From Gentiana macrophylla (Eukaryota > Streptophyta > Magnoliopsida > Gentianales > Gentianaceae): a stretch of 64,000 nt of DNA. Position numbers and translations under genes: made by a program. The stretch is from contig CM047805.1 in assembly GCA_026214975.1 (NCBI GenBank), forward strand, positions 115,687,845-115,751,844, given 5' to 3'. The number at the start of each line of letters is the position of its first letter. Within the stretch, counting starts at the first letter, position 1. Positions 29,444 through 41,308 of this stretch are shown piece by piece. The notes beneath the pieces are model-generated. The model had not been told where the DNA came from. It did no database searches and was given only the letters and a program-made list of their open reading frames with translations.

Positions 29444-31052
29444 TCAGACATTATCATTGTTATCATCAGTTTCATTCGTTGCCTCATTAAACGAGGCAGC
29501 AAGGTACTCTGCGAGGCTTTGCCCAGATGTATTCTTGTCAGGTGTCACTGAAACTCGAGGTTTTTTTGAACCGAGAGATTTTGGAAGCCAAGAATTTGAA
29601 CCGTCAAGGTTGGTAGAACTTGAACAAAAAGTTGATTGCTTCCAAAGAACTGGTTTCAACCCTTCCCAAGGGTCCTCCACCATAGATTCCTTATAATACT
29701 TATGTTTAAACCCCGCTGTGACAGCATTGCGTGAACCACTCGGCTTAAAACTTGGATTTCCACTACTACCCAGACCGCTACTTCTGCCTCTTCCTGAATT
29801 GTGATGAGCGCTACCCCTCAAACCAGATCCCCTGCGGGGATTGTTATCAAACCTATATCCTCTGCCTTGTCCATGATTAAAACTAGGTCTGCACCCTTGT
29901 CCAAAACCAGGGCTGGCATTCGGGAAGATGTTCGGGAACGGACCCCCAGGTCTGCCCCAATGGTTAATGCTTCCTCGAGGCATATTGTAAGGATCAGGTC
30001 CCATTGGTCCAGGGTTCCTAAATGGGCCTGGGCTATAGTATGGTCCTTGAGCTTGAAAAGGCCTCAAGTATGGAGTAGAATTTGACTGCTGAGCAGGGCT
30101 ACTGAATGGGGCTGGGTTGTAGTATGGTGGTCCTTGAGCTTGAAAGGGCCTCAAGTCTGGAGTATAATTTGACTGCTGAGCAGGGCTCCTGAATGGGCCT
30201 GCATTGTAGTATGGACCTTGAGCTTGAAAATGCCTCAAATCTGGAGTAGAATTTGACTGCTGAGCAGTAGGCGAGATTAGGCCTGGGTTCGCTGGACCTG
30301 AAATAACGGCATGTCAGAACCTTATATATAACAGATTAATTTTCATGACCCCCCAACCCCACCCCACCCCACCCCTCCACAAACATTGGAGGAACATACT
30401 AGCGTGATAAGTGCAAGAATGAGTTTCCTACATCCCATGGCAAAAAGTAAGTGAATAAGCCCTAATAAACAACCAAGAGTATGAGAGCTAAAGCTTTCTT
30501 GTGTAACTGAATCAATCCCAAAAGATGTTCTAACATTCTAGGTAGAGACAACACTGCAACTACAAATGTGACCAAAGCACATAATCTTGTGTACTACTGG
30601 TAATACCAAATTCACAGAAACCAGAGGTATAACTAGAACCTGTACCACAGCATCAGACTCAATCATATATAATGGCACAATTATATACATTATTAAAACA
30701 AACTTGGACGCCGTAAAAAATATGCAAAAAATAACAAACAACAAGCAAAGTGTGATCCTCAAGAATGTATGCTATTACTTGGATGATTGGTAAAGTCTGG
30801 TGAAATTTGATGGCTGACCTTGCTGCCTCTCTTATTAGCCGAAAAAGCAGCCAAAGGGTCAGTATAATAATCAAATCTAGGAGCAGCATGTGGCTGGGAG
30901 CCGATGATTGAAGGCGAATTTGCCTCGATAAGTGGATTTGCAAGGCTATGAGACAAAATCGAAGAATTTCTGCCACCATCGCCTACTCCATCCCCTGAAG
31001 CTTCCATCCGCATTGCATTTAATCTTTCTTTCCTCTTTATAGACTCTTCCAT
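29444..31052 (-). CDS. SIC: SICKLE-like proline-rich protein (miRNA biogenesis/splicing factor)
   Basis: Two exons, 31052-30779 and 30297-29444, joined by a GT-AG intron in phase 1 (CCA A|GT CCA), give 375 aa. The N-terminus MEESIKRKERLNAMRMEA and the APRFDYYTDPLAAFS motif match SICKLE. The middle is Pro/Gln/Gly-rich with three copies of a 27-residue unit (FQAQGPYYN.GPF.SPAQQS). An RGG-like stretch follows (GQGRGYRFDNNPRRGSGLRG), then the family's C-terminal YYKESMVEDPWEGLKPVLW, here extended by about 70 residues rich in Ser/Asn/Asp. In Arabidopsis SIC is a nuclear protein reported to co-localise with HYL1 and affect miRNA accumulation and splicing (established knowledge). It is divergently arranged with HYL1. 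Confidence 0.93.
30050..30278 (-). repeat. 81-84-bp coding tandem repeat in SIC exon 2
   Basis: Three in-frame units (landmarks AGCTTGAAA.GGCCTCAAG and TTTGACTGCTGAGCAG on the plus strand) encode the 27-28-residue Pro/Gln-rich repeat. Confidence 0.85.
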
Positions 31053-32695
31053 TATATCTAACAATTTCAAAGAATAAATACCTATCAGCCTTGTGTATCA
31101 CCCACGCTCAAAGCAAAGGTAGGAAGCAAAAAGCTTCTGGATACTGAAAAACGTGAATCGACGGACCTGCGACAGGTAAAAGCCCAAGGAGTTTCTACTT
31201 ACCTCGATCAAAATCAACGGATTTGAGACGGTATGGATGATCGGAAAACCGATGCGATGCAGGAGAAAAATATTGCGTGCAGTAACTTTCCTGATGCTGG
31301 CGCGAATAAAATCTTGGAATTAACTGTGGTTCTCTGGATCAGATTGAGGAAGTGGAATTATCAAATTCGTCTAGGGTTCTTCCGATTGAATTGGGATTTT
31401 AAAAGCCCCTTTCTTTCAAATAATTCTAAAGCGGCCTCGTAGACTATTGGGCCAAGTGTACTCGATTTCCACACAGTATGCGTAATTGTCCATTTCCATT
31501 AGATGAAAGGCCCATATTAACTATTCTTGCTTAGGTATTTTATTGATCTTTCGTCCATCGACACCACGTATTTATTATCGACATATTTTTATTTTATTTT
31601 TTATTTATTTTCGACATCACACTATGAACGTCAGTGTCATTTTCGATAATAACGTCAGTATGCTAGGGTACATAAATGGAAGTAGTTTTTGGCTTTAAAC
31701 TTCCACTTAGTGTAAATCACTCAAAATTTCATCAGGATGCTATAGTGAACGCATTTTGAACCAAGGATCTCATCGTGATATAACTGGAGTTATCACACGT
31801 ACTATTCCGATAAAAGAGTTTCTTTGTTCCAACGCATGAATAGACATACGTTATATCCCGAAATTCATGAGTGCGATAAGGACGATCTATTTCTCATAGA
31901 AAGCGGCATGACTTTCACACTCACATAGGTAAGTCCGTTAAAAGTAATGCTGGTGGTTGATAAACTTTCGAGGCTCACTTGGCAGGGACGGACGCAGGAT
32001 CTTGGATAATTTTGTTATTTTACCCGTTTTTTTTCCAGACACATTAATAACTTTCTTAACCTTTATGAATTTTCTCTATACGACAGATAAATAAAAATGG
32101 ATGGACTACTAATTTTTTTATACTAAAAAAAAACTCTTTTTAATTTGAAGTTCATTGTAATCATAAAATCATTCACTATTTCACAAACAAACAATAAGAG
32201 GCAAGGTAAGAATATGGACATATGGCAGCTAAAAATTGTTCTAGTACCCCCTATTATTAAAAATGCATTGTTAATGGCATCACATCTAATATATTTGGGT
32301 ATCATATCTGTATAAAATTTGACTTTTTATGGGTCGAAATGTGTTATTTCAACCCTCTCAAAGTCGAAATGTGTTATTTCGACTCATAAAAAGTCGTATT
32401 TTACATAGGAATGATGCCTGAATATATTAAGTGTGGTGCCATTAACAATACCCTATTAAAAAAATACTAGGAAATAAATAGTAAATGTTCCAGTAATTGT
32501 TAAAATGGCTTTACACAATTGGCTAGGGACATATACCTTAAAAAGTTGAGTTGAGTTGAGCAGGAAACTCTGGGTCCGGGGGTTCTAGAAAGCTAGTACA
32601 AGAGTGTCCGAAGCTTTTTCGTTGTGCAACAGCAGGCAGCAGATCAACCGTGTCACTACGGTTGTTGTACCTGTACCTACATACATTATTAACCA
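31053..32695. promoter_or_regulatory. Shared upstream region of divergent SIC and HYL1
   Basis: 1.64 kb between the two start codons, with no coding sequence. It must hold the 5' leaders and promoters of both genes. A Mutator-type MITE (32263-32453) sits about 240 bp upstream of the HYL1 ATG. I cannot place transcription starts. Confidence 0.6.
32263..32453. mobile_element. Mutator-type MITE, copy B
   Basis: 191 bp, a sibling of copy A. The ends are GCATTGTTAATGGCA and GTGCCATTAACAATACCC, and the core repeats GTCGAAATGTGTTATTTC with outer arms GACTTTTTATG / CATAAAAAGTC. The flanks share TATTAAAA (8-9 bp, depending on the exact first base). It lies in the SIC-HYL1 promoter region and its core can form a long hairpin. 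Confidence 0.8.
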
Positions 32696-35600
32696 ATGAG
32701 CGGAACCACCTCCGGCGACACTTTCCAAGGCAATTCTTCAAATTACAAACAATCTGCTCTTTTTTCTTTCTTTCTTTCTTTTTTGTCTAAAAAAAAAACC
32801 TTTCTTCCGATTATGTTTATCTTTATGGATTTTGAATAATTTGTTGCGTCGGTTACTAATTTGAGGTTTTTTTTTTTGTTATTTTTGCTGTGACTTTTGT
32901 CTATGAATGATTTAAGTGCGGCGATGAAACCTATTTTGTCTGAATTTCCTTCTTTTATTGCCCGATTGTTTTTTATTTAATTTTTATAATTATATTTAGA
33001 TTAAATGCAGGTTCAGACAGGGAAGAAAATCAAAGAAATCAGTAGTTTTTTTTTATTTCTTGTATCAAGCCTTTAAGTATAGTAGTTGTCTAAGAAGATT
33101 TTAGGTGAGGTATAATTTTATTTTATTTTAGAATTTTATGCAGATAGAAAAGGATCAAGATTTGCTGTTTTATTTGCAGGTAGCAATGACTAACTACTAA
33201 TGATTAATGAAAACAGTTGAAAACTACACATTTATTTTTTTACCTTTGAAATCATTTTTGGAATCTGTCAAGTTTTATGTTATGTAAAAGCTTCTTGATT
33301 TTACAAAGTATGAGGCTTTTCTTTTATACCAATATTAAAGAATCCATAAACAACTTTACCTGTTATTTACTAGTACTCAGTAATAGTTGGGCAAAGTCAC
33401 TGAAAATCTGCATATGCAATTTGTTCTCTTCTTGAATTTGATTTACTATATTTTCATTTGTTTGCCTACAATGGTTTGCGTTCTTATGTGAATTGGAGGG
33501 TTGCGATTTCTGTTTACAAGATATTTATCTTTTTACATTACAGGTGTCTCAAACTGCTACGTATTCAAGAGCCGGTTGCAAGAGTTTGCTCAGAAAGTTG
33601 GACTTCCTACACCTACTTATGAGACAATAAAAGAAGGGCCTTCACATGAACCCACTTTCAAATCAACTGTAATTGTTAACGATGTTAGATACGATTCTCT
33701 TCCTGGATTTTTCAATCGCAAGGCAGCTGAACAGTCAGCTGCTGAAATTGCTTTATTGGCGCTCTCTCGGTCTGGGAATGCAGCAGCCTTCATTTCTCAA
33801 CCAACGGTATTAGTTCTATAATCTGTCTACACTTTTTATCGTCTTTCTTCTGTTTTTGGGGTTGGAATTTGTATGTATTACGGCTTATTTGGTGTTATCT
33901 TTTAATTTCTGACAATCTCATACACCACCACAACAACAACAACACCTCAGCCTTATTGTCCCCTGTACGTTTAACATGTGTCTCTTTTTGTACGTCGTAA
34001 TGCTTTAAAGACGCGTCTGTGGTGCTTTGGGAATGGCTCCTTCATTTTCCCATCAATAGAAACCACCATCTTCCATATTATTGTCTTTTGTGCATAAAAA
34101 GGTGCAGTGAAAATGGAATCTTTAGACTGGTTAAGGAGATGATAGCCAGCTTAGGGACTTTTCATAAGTTATCATCAAATATTATAGTTCGTTTGATAAC
34201 TTCCACATCTTGTTTTGTAATATTTTTCTTTCTTTCTATCTTTCTTTCTTAAATCTGATGATTTATGATGTGCCTTTCTCAATTGGGGTATCATTGAAAC
34301 CTCGGATATCAGTGCGTATAGGGTATATTCGATTCTAGTCATGCATTCCAACTTGTTTGAAGCTGCTCAATATTGTTTAGGAGATGCCAATATACAAATA
34401 ACATTTTTTTTCCTTGTCCTCAGTCTTCACATTATGCAGCTGTCATTTATTGGTGATATTCATGCCTTTTTGTGTGTGTGTGTTTCTGTTAGTCCGTTAT
34501 CTGTAACATATACGAACGATGTAGCAGTCTGTATTTTTTCTGCTTACATAGATTTTGATTTCAATGGAAATAGACAGTAAATTTCGAATGGATTGAGAGG
34601 TCTTTGTCTTGTTATACCATTGTCACTGGACACAAAAAAGGCATCCTTCTTCCTTGAAGTAGTTTGATGGGAAGCCTTGACACAGTGGTAAAAGTTGTTG
34701 CTGCATGACTAAAGGCCACATGTTAGAGTCATGCACATGGTCTCTTATAATAATGTAACATAAAGCTGCATATAACAGGCTTAAATGGCCCAACCCTTTC
34801 CCGGACCCTGTATACGAGAGCTGTTTGATGTACAAGACCCCCCACTTTCTTGCTATACATTGCCTTTTTAGTTTCTCTCTTTTTGTGTGGGAGTGTGGTG
34901 CTACTTCTTCTTAGAGCACTTGCATTGGATACTGTAAAACGAGGTAAATCTGTAAAATAGAGATCCAAATCTTTCAGATTTACAAAAAAAAAAAAAAATT
35001 TGTAGTAGCACCATATATATAGCTTAAAATATGATTTTATATTTAACTTATGTGTTGTAGAAATTCTGGATGTATTTCACCATGAATATAGATTCTGTAT
35101 AAGTCAGAAATGTAGTATTTGAGTCTATAAAATAGGGAATTTGTTAGGTAATATATTGAGCTTTTTTATATTTTGGACATGTTTTTTTATCACACCTAGG
35201 TTTTGTTTATAGCATGAAACAGGTTTGTGCAAGAACTTATTGCAAGAATATGCTCAAAAGATGAACCATGCAATACCACTTTACGAGTGTAAAAGAGACG
35301 ATACTTGTGGAAGAATACCCATGTTCTCATGTACAGTTGAAATCGGGGGGATGAAGTACATTGGAGGTGCAGCTAAAACCAAGAAAGAAGCGGAAATCAA
35401 AGCTGCACGAACTGCTATGTTGGCTATTCAAGCTACCTCGTCTGGGTCCCATTTGGACGGCCAATCCAATTACACTGTACTTCCTATTAAGAAGAAATTA
35501 CCAGATTCGGGTACCCCTGCTAAGGCTCCTGCAGCTTCTGCTGCTGCTGCATTGAAAACAAGGAAAAGACAATTCAAAAAGAAGCCAAGGAAGAACAACA

Positions 35601-35953
35601 TGAATGGTGTAAATGGAGGGAGAAACCGTTATGTTAAGAATACGAGCCAGATGCAGGTTCGTGTGTGTGATCAGAGTTTAGCAGCTGGATTAGGTGATGC
35701 CAATGCCGATGTTGATACCCGCGTCAATGCCAATGTTGATGCCCATATTAATGGCAATGGCATTGGCAATGTTGATGCCCATATCAATGGCAATGGCGAT
35801 GTCAATGGCAATGGCGATGGCGATGGCAGTGTCGATGGCATGGATGCTGCTTATGATCCATGTTCAAACAGAGGCGGTGATGGTGATGGTGATGGTGATA
35901 ACTCTCGTAGTTTGTCATACGACGCGAATCTGTTGCAGACTTGGATTAATTAA
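32696..35953 (+). CDS. HYL1: Double-stranded RNA-binding protein HYL1/DRB1
   Basis: Exons 32696-32729, 33544-33806 and 35213-35953 give 345 aa. Exon 1 encodes MSGTTSGDTFQ plus one base and ends CCAAG|GCAATT, a GC donor. It is chosen because it supplies the phase needed for exon 2 (G|GT, then GVSNCYVFKSRLQEF). dsRBM1 covers about residues 16-84 (GPSHEPTFKSTV; KAAEQSAAEIALLAL) and dsRBM2 about 104-173 (GLCKNLLQEYAQKM; TKKEAEIKAARTAMLAI). A basic nuclear-localisation stretch follows (214-226, KTRKRQFKKKPRK), then an Asn/Gly/Asp-rich tail. The GVSNC, HETGLCKNLLQEYAQKMN and LK.RK.QFKKK signatures distinguish HYL1/DRB1 from other DRBs. It partners DCL1 in nuclear pri-miRNA processing. Exons 2 and 3 are certain; exon 1 is an inference. 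Confidence 0.9.
34669..34850 (+). mobile_element. tRNA-derived SINE (Au/TS-like) in HYL1 intron 2
   Basis: Starts GGGAAGCCTTGACACAGTGG with a pol III A-box-like TGACACAGTGGTAAAAG and a degenerate B box (GTTAGAGTC). It continues with the family-typical CATATAACAGGCTTAAATGG, CCCTTTCCCGGACCCTG and ends in a T-containing tail. It is in the sense orientation inside intron 2. Confidence 0.75.
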
Positions 35954-36300
35954 TGGAGAATTTGAAGAGTCTATATTGCGTGGCGCCATTAGACGAGTGT
36001 CGTCGTGCCATGTCATCATGTCATGTGGTTGAAGATACAAAACATGTTGTGGGTGACAATAATAAGGTGCAATAAAGACTATACAAAAAATCTCCCCAAT
36101 TGGTGTCTAATTGGTCAATTTGAGGTTGTTGGATTTTGATTGTGTTTTAAGTTAAAGAGTGTGCAAGTGATTGACAAGACTTTCAGTATTCAAAAATATA
36201 TTTGGCTTGACAATGTTTAGGTATAGATAAGAAGATACTTGCTGGTTCCCCATTGACTTTAATACTTACTGCAATATAAATATTTTCCAATGTATTATTG

Positions 36301-36331
<31 letters not shown>

Positions 36332-36332
36332 C

Positions 36333-36364
<32 letters not shown>

Positions 36365-36502
36365 TATTATTATTATTAAATTGTGGAGTAATGAAATTAC
36401 TTCCAGTGATAAAAAGATAACGTGAATGATGTGGGAAGTCTTTTTGTTTGATTAAGGAAGAGATGAAGATCCCATGTTTACTTGCATATAGTTGCATTTT
36501 GC
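35954..36502. other. HYL1 3' flank, no gene
   Basis: Non-coding, with an ATT/ATC microsatellite (36296-36378). Confidence 0.6.
36296..36378. repeat. Compound (ATT)n/(ATC)n microsatellite
   Basis: TTATTATT repeats flank a TCATCATC core. Confidence 0.95.
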
Positions 36503-36599
36503 TTTGCTTTCCTTTCCCCCTCTTCAAATCGATCAATTTTATTTCAATTCAAGAGCAAAGGCTCATTACAGAGAAAACTCAGTAAAAAAACAAAGAGTT

Positions 36600-39500
36600 G
36601 GGCACAACAAAAGTGGTAAGAAAATAAATAAGACTCCAAGCCTTTCAAGAGCTATAAATTCCAGGCGAGTTTGAATTTCCTGATTCTCTGCACCATCTGA
36701 GAGAGCAATACTTGTAAGGGCAGTTTGTCTGTTTGTGGGTCGTGTACCCGCTTGTTTCTCCGGTGCCAAGCAGTGTAAATCACATCACGGAAGATGTAAG
36801 GCTAATCTTTTCGATCATTTCGGTGAGTGACGTTTGCATCAAGCCAAAAGTGGGTGTCGGTGGCTGCGAAAAAGGTCGTCCTTTGCCGAAGGGGAAGGAC
36901 CTGGTGTCAATACCTTTTAATCCAATAGCAGTCCCTCATCGCGTGAAGGGTGGTCTCCACGTATTGATTACAGAGGGGGCAAAAGGAGGAATCTGCAAGC
37001 TGCCTTCTCCACAAGAGCTCCATGGTAGGGAATGCATCATGTTTCACAGTCCAAAGGAGGTGGTTATAGCATAGAGGACCCTTAAGTTTCCATACGTGAT
37101 CCCAACTGGGGTCCTTTCCATCTTGGTCAGTGTGCAAAAGGAAATTATAAGCATTATATACTGAATACTTACCATCTTGTTCGCTTTTCCATTGGAGAGC
37201 GCCATTTGCAATGCCGAAGCCCTCCAGGAGAGCATGGGCCGCCTTTTGGATGCCATGCCAGGTAGAAGACGCCCCTACTTTAAGTGGGAGAAAACGGTTT
37301 CCATATTTTTGAGCTAGCACTTCAACCCACAGAGAGTTATCGTCCACAAGGATTTGCCAAACCAACTTACCAAGGAGGGCAAGGTTCATCTCTTCCAACT
37401 GCTTGAAACCAAGTCCTCCATCTTCCTTTCGTTTGCAAAACTTCTGCCAAGAAATCAAATGCAGCCGTCTCTCTCCCTGCTCTTCGCCCCAAAAAAAACG
37501 TCTGCACTGTCTCTCCACATCATGTATAATGCCCTTTGGAATTTTTGTAGTTTGCATACAATAATACGGTAGCGTCCCAAGAGAAGTTCGAATCAAAATG
37601 GATCGGGCCGCCTTGGATAGGTGCCTAGTCTTCCAATTTGCCAATTTATTCTTCATTTTATCCAAGATAAAGCCATGGCTGCTCCTCGTAATACGTGAGT
37701 GGAGTATAGGCACACCCTAATATTTACCCAAATTCTTCGTATGTCTCATTTTCAATCGTTGCCCAATGATAGTCTGAAGCTGACCGCTTTGCGTTTGCAA
37801 AGAGGAGGAACTGGGACTTTTGTGTGCTAATCTTTTGCCCAGAAATGTTACAAAAGTCCGTCAAAATGCTTTCCATAATATCAGCTTGTTGTGTAGACGC
37901 TTCTCCGAAGAGGATGAGATCGTCCGCAAAAAAGAGGTGCAACAAGAGGGGTCCATTCCTGCTCAGTTTAATTGGCTTCCATTTTTTATTACCTACCGCC
38001 TCTGTAATCATACTGCTAAGAACCTCCATACATAAATGTTGGTCCTGAAAAGGCTTTGGTTAAGTTTAGAGGGGAGGGGGTGAATAAACTTAACACTTAA
38101 AACTTTGGAGTTAACAAATTCGCAACTCGCAAATCACGATGATACGATACTTGAGTCTCTTTGAGACTTGATAACTCTTGATAAAGCGATGAGTCTCTTG
38201 ATAGTTGAGTTTCTTTGAATTTGTGCAAATGGAATTATATCAAAATTAAGCCTTAATACTTGTTGTTAAATATGATACTAAGTATTAGATACTCATTAGT
38301 GCAAGTGTGTGATTTCGGTTGCTAGATTCGAGAGTTGATGTGCAAAATAAACTAAGTGCGAGAAATTAAATCTTTGAAAGTAAGTAGGCGAGATTTTATA
38401 GTGGTTCCAGGTGGTGTAATCCTGTCAGTCCACTCTTCTCTGTGATGTTGGAGGAAATTCACTAGAGATCTTTGATGTAATTGTTACAAAGATTCCTAAG
38501 TTGTTTGTCCTTCACCAATAACTATGGCTTCACAAATTGGCAGGAGCAGGTAGGATTGTTGCTCTGAGTCTTCCACTTTGGTCCTTGAAGGGTAGGATTG
38601 CCTCTTCACTGGCTCCACCATAAACAATGATCTTTTCACACCAAAGTGCTTCTTTGTCTCTTCAAGAGTTCTTTATAAAATAAAGATTGAATCAACTAAA
38701 TGATTGATTGCAAAGCGGCTTGATTAGGATGATATAATCGCAGCTTTGCGTCTTCAAGTGTGTAATCTTGATGTAGCTTGAATACTGTAATGCACTTGAA
38801 GAAATTCTCAGATCAATGACTTTATGCTCGATAAGTTCAAGCAGGTGTGTTTTCATTTCGAGTTATCTCTTAAAGTTTATCCAAACTTCATCATCTTATT
38901 TTACGAGTTGAAAGTCCTCTATTTATAGGCAAGAATGCATGTGACTTGTATTTGAAATTCAAATGTAACCGTTCTTGTTTTTGTCCCATCGATTTGCATT
39001 CTCATCACTATTCATGTGGATGACAATCGCATCGAATTCCTTTTGTGATCAAATCTGTCCACCCTTTGACTTGTATCCAATGGATAAAAATATGAATCAT
39101 CCAGCGTTCTTTTAATCTCTCACCTTTGATTTCCTTGATAAGTCATAGGTAGTTGGTTGTCCTTATCCATGTAATCTTCCAATAATCTTGAATTAATCGA
39201 GGTATTATATCGGCGAGTTCATCGATCTGTTTGAGATACTATCGATCTCTTTGAACTTCAATTTCTTTGTGTATAAAATACAATGCGGTGACTTCTTTTA
39301 TCTAACTTTTATTTGTGAAGTTAGATTACACCTTTAATTATAACCAAGTTCCAAACATCATCCAACTTATGGAACTTAGACCTTCAACACACGGTATATG
39401 TGGTCGGTTTAGGTCATCACAGACTTGCCTAAATTTCGATCCCATATCCTTGACTTAAATTACTAAGTTTGATCTCTTAGCCTATACAGAATCGAGTTTG

Positions 39501-40718
39501 AACCTCGGCCTTGGGTCTTGATCTTGGCGAGGGTTCTGACTAGTCTCTCGACCTATCTACCCTACGATATTGACTAGTCGCTAATGTCAATCGGCTGACC
39601 TTTCTGATTGCTTGTTTGATCAAACCTATTTATGAATCAAACTCTAATAAACCTATACAATTGATCTAGACATCTTTTTTCCTTTGCACTATAACAACTA
39701 GTATGGCACTCATCATCAAAACATAGAAATAAGTCCAACAATAAATCAAACAGATAAGGAGCAAGTGGATCACCTTGCTGAAGTCCTCTCTCCGGGCGAA
39801 TAGGCTCCAGTTTGTTACCATTCCACAGAATGGACAATTTCGATGTCTCCAGGCTCGTCATAATCAGATTCACAATGCTGTCCGAGCAGCCAATATGTCC
39901 CAGAATGCGCTTCAAAAACTTCCAATTGACCCGGTCGCGCTTTTCAAGATCGATCTTTACCATCATACAACCTTTTGCTCCCTTTTTATGTTTAAAGTAA
40001 TGAACAACCTCTTGAACAAGAATAATGTTACCCACACTGCCTCTGCCCGGAATAAAAGCTGATTGTGTATGACTTACAAGGTTCCCAATGGCCATTCTCA
40101 AACGATTTGCAACGACTTTTGATATCAGCTTAACACAAACGTTGGTGAGAGCTATAGGTCTGAATTGAGCGGGGGATTCCGGGTTATCCACTTTTGGAAT
40201 CAAAGAGATGAGAGTGTCATTTAAGTCCGCTGGGAAAGCACCTGTTTCTGAGAAAACAAATTTTAAAAGCATTGGACTTGCATAGGACCAACATTTTTTG
40301 TAGAAAATAGTTGGTAGTCTATCCGGGCCGGGAGATTTGAAATTGCCCATTTGGAAGAGAGCTTCTTCCACCTCTAACTCGGTTGGATTCCGGTTGATTT
40401 GACGGGCTTCGGATTCCGTCATTTTACTAATATCGAGTTTATACCCCTCAAAAGTGTCACTGTCAGTCTTGTAGAGTTGGAGGTAGAAGTCTCTGACCAT
40501 TTTTTGCATTTTGTCATTATCAAAAGTCCAGCTATTGTTTGGTTCTTTTAGACAGAGGACTCGACGTTTCTGCTGACGCCTAATAGTAGACAAATGGAAA
40601 AAATGGGTATTTCGCCTTCGACCAGCCATTGTAGTTGTGAACGTTGGTGCCAATATGATTCTTCCTGAGAGAAGACGGAGTCTAGCTCAAGATTTACTGC
40701 CGCATGAATTTGGGAAAG
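36600..40718 (-). pseudogene. LINE-2 ORF2, reverse transcriptase to C-terminus
   Basis: RT blocks on the minus strand: FKSPGPDRLP, LISLIPKVDNPESPAQFRPI, QSAFIPGRGS, KIDLEKRDRVNW (one residue shorter than the usual EKAYDRVNW), RPERGLQQGDPLAPYLF, then (after the solo LTR) LFFADDLILFGEA with FADD at 37930-37919. The C-terminal zf-RVT region (KGPLCYNHLLWTVKHDAFPT; CPLCNQYVETTLHAMRDC) is followed, after a frame shift, by IYTAWHRRNKRVHDP. The RT core is nearly intact. It is a relative of LINE-1 but clearly not identical. Confidence 0.85.
38037..39740 (+). mobile_element. Solo LTR, 1.7 kb, TSD ATAAA
   Basis: Starts TGTTGGTCCTGAAAAGG and ends AAGTCCAACA. It is flanked by ATAAA (38032-38036, 39741-39745). 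A TATA-like CTCTATTTATAGGC lies at about 38920. No pol sequence and no internal LTR boundary were seen. It interrupts LINE-2 ORF2 between LAPYLFDL and CMEVLSS. Confidence 0.85.
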
Positions 40719-40723
40719 ATAGG

Positions 40724-41308
40724 TGATATACCCGAATCGGAATGGGGCCCTGTTCATCTAGATTGGGCCTATTATCTTGGCCCATCAACATAGATATTGG
40801 GCATCTATCTCCTCTATCCGCTACCACAAGCTATCTCTTACCCGCTATTCACGAGCCGGGTCCTATCCGCCAACAGTACGAGGGGATCCTGTCCGCTAGG
40901 CGCAAGCCGGACCCTTCCTCTCCGTGTGATTTCTACCCATATGGTCAAGCTAATTCAGGACAAGGCAAATATGAGTCCGCTGGTCGCTGCTTTCTGCTCG
41001 CCATGCTTATCGATCCAGCTGGCCAATCTTGACAGCTGGCTAGGACACTTGTATTGCATGCATACTTATATTTAATTATGTATTCTTAATTGTCTTGTCA
41101 GTGAACAGTAAGCCGACATAATTTTTAGCCTATAAATATGGGATCACAATATAATAGAAAATCTAATCTAAGATCTAATACAAGCAGATACACTCTGCCA
41201 ATTTGTCGACTCATTCGATTGTTCTTCATAAACATTAATCCGACAGCTTTGTTCTTACTCACCGCCAAACCCTCACCGGAGAAATCACGCATACTAAGCC
41301 TCTTATAT
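40724..41308 (+). repeat. Left LTR of the gypsy-like element (3' truncated)
   Basis: Aligns with 61699-62282 with about a dozen scattered differences by eye. It breaks off after AAGCCTCTTAT, losing about 49 bp of LTR end and the primer-binding site. The deletion joint runs straight into the 3' part of the antisense gene. Confidence 0.85.

Noticed and set aside
35694..36032. Met/Pro/Ala-rich alternative ORF over the HYL1 tail
   Set aside because: Frame-shifted reading of the coding minisatellite.
38037..39740. Possible host intron or gene between LINE-2 pieces
   Set aside because: TG...CA ends and ATAAA duplication show a solo LTR, and its removal restores the LINE frame.
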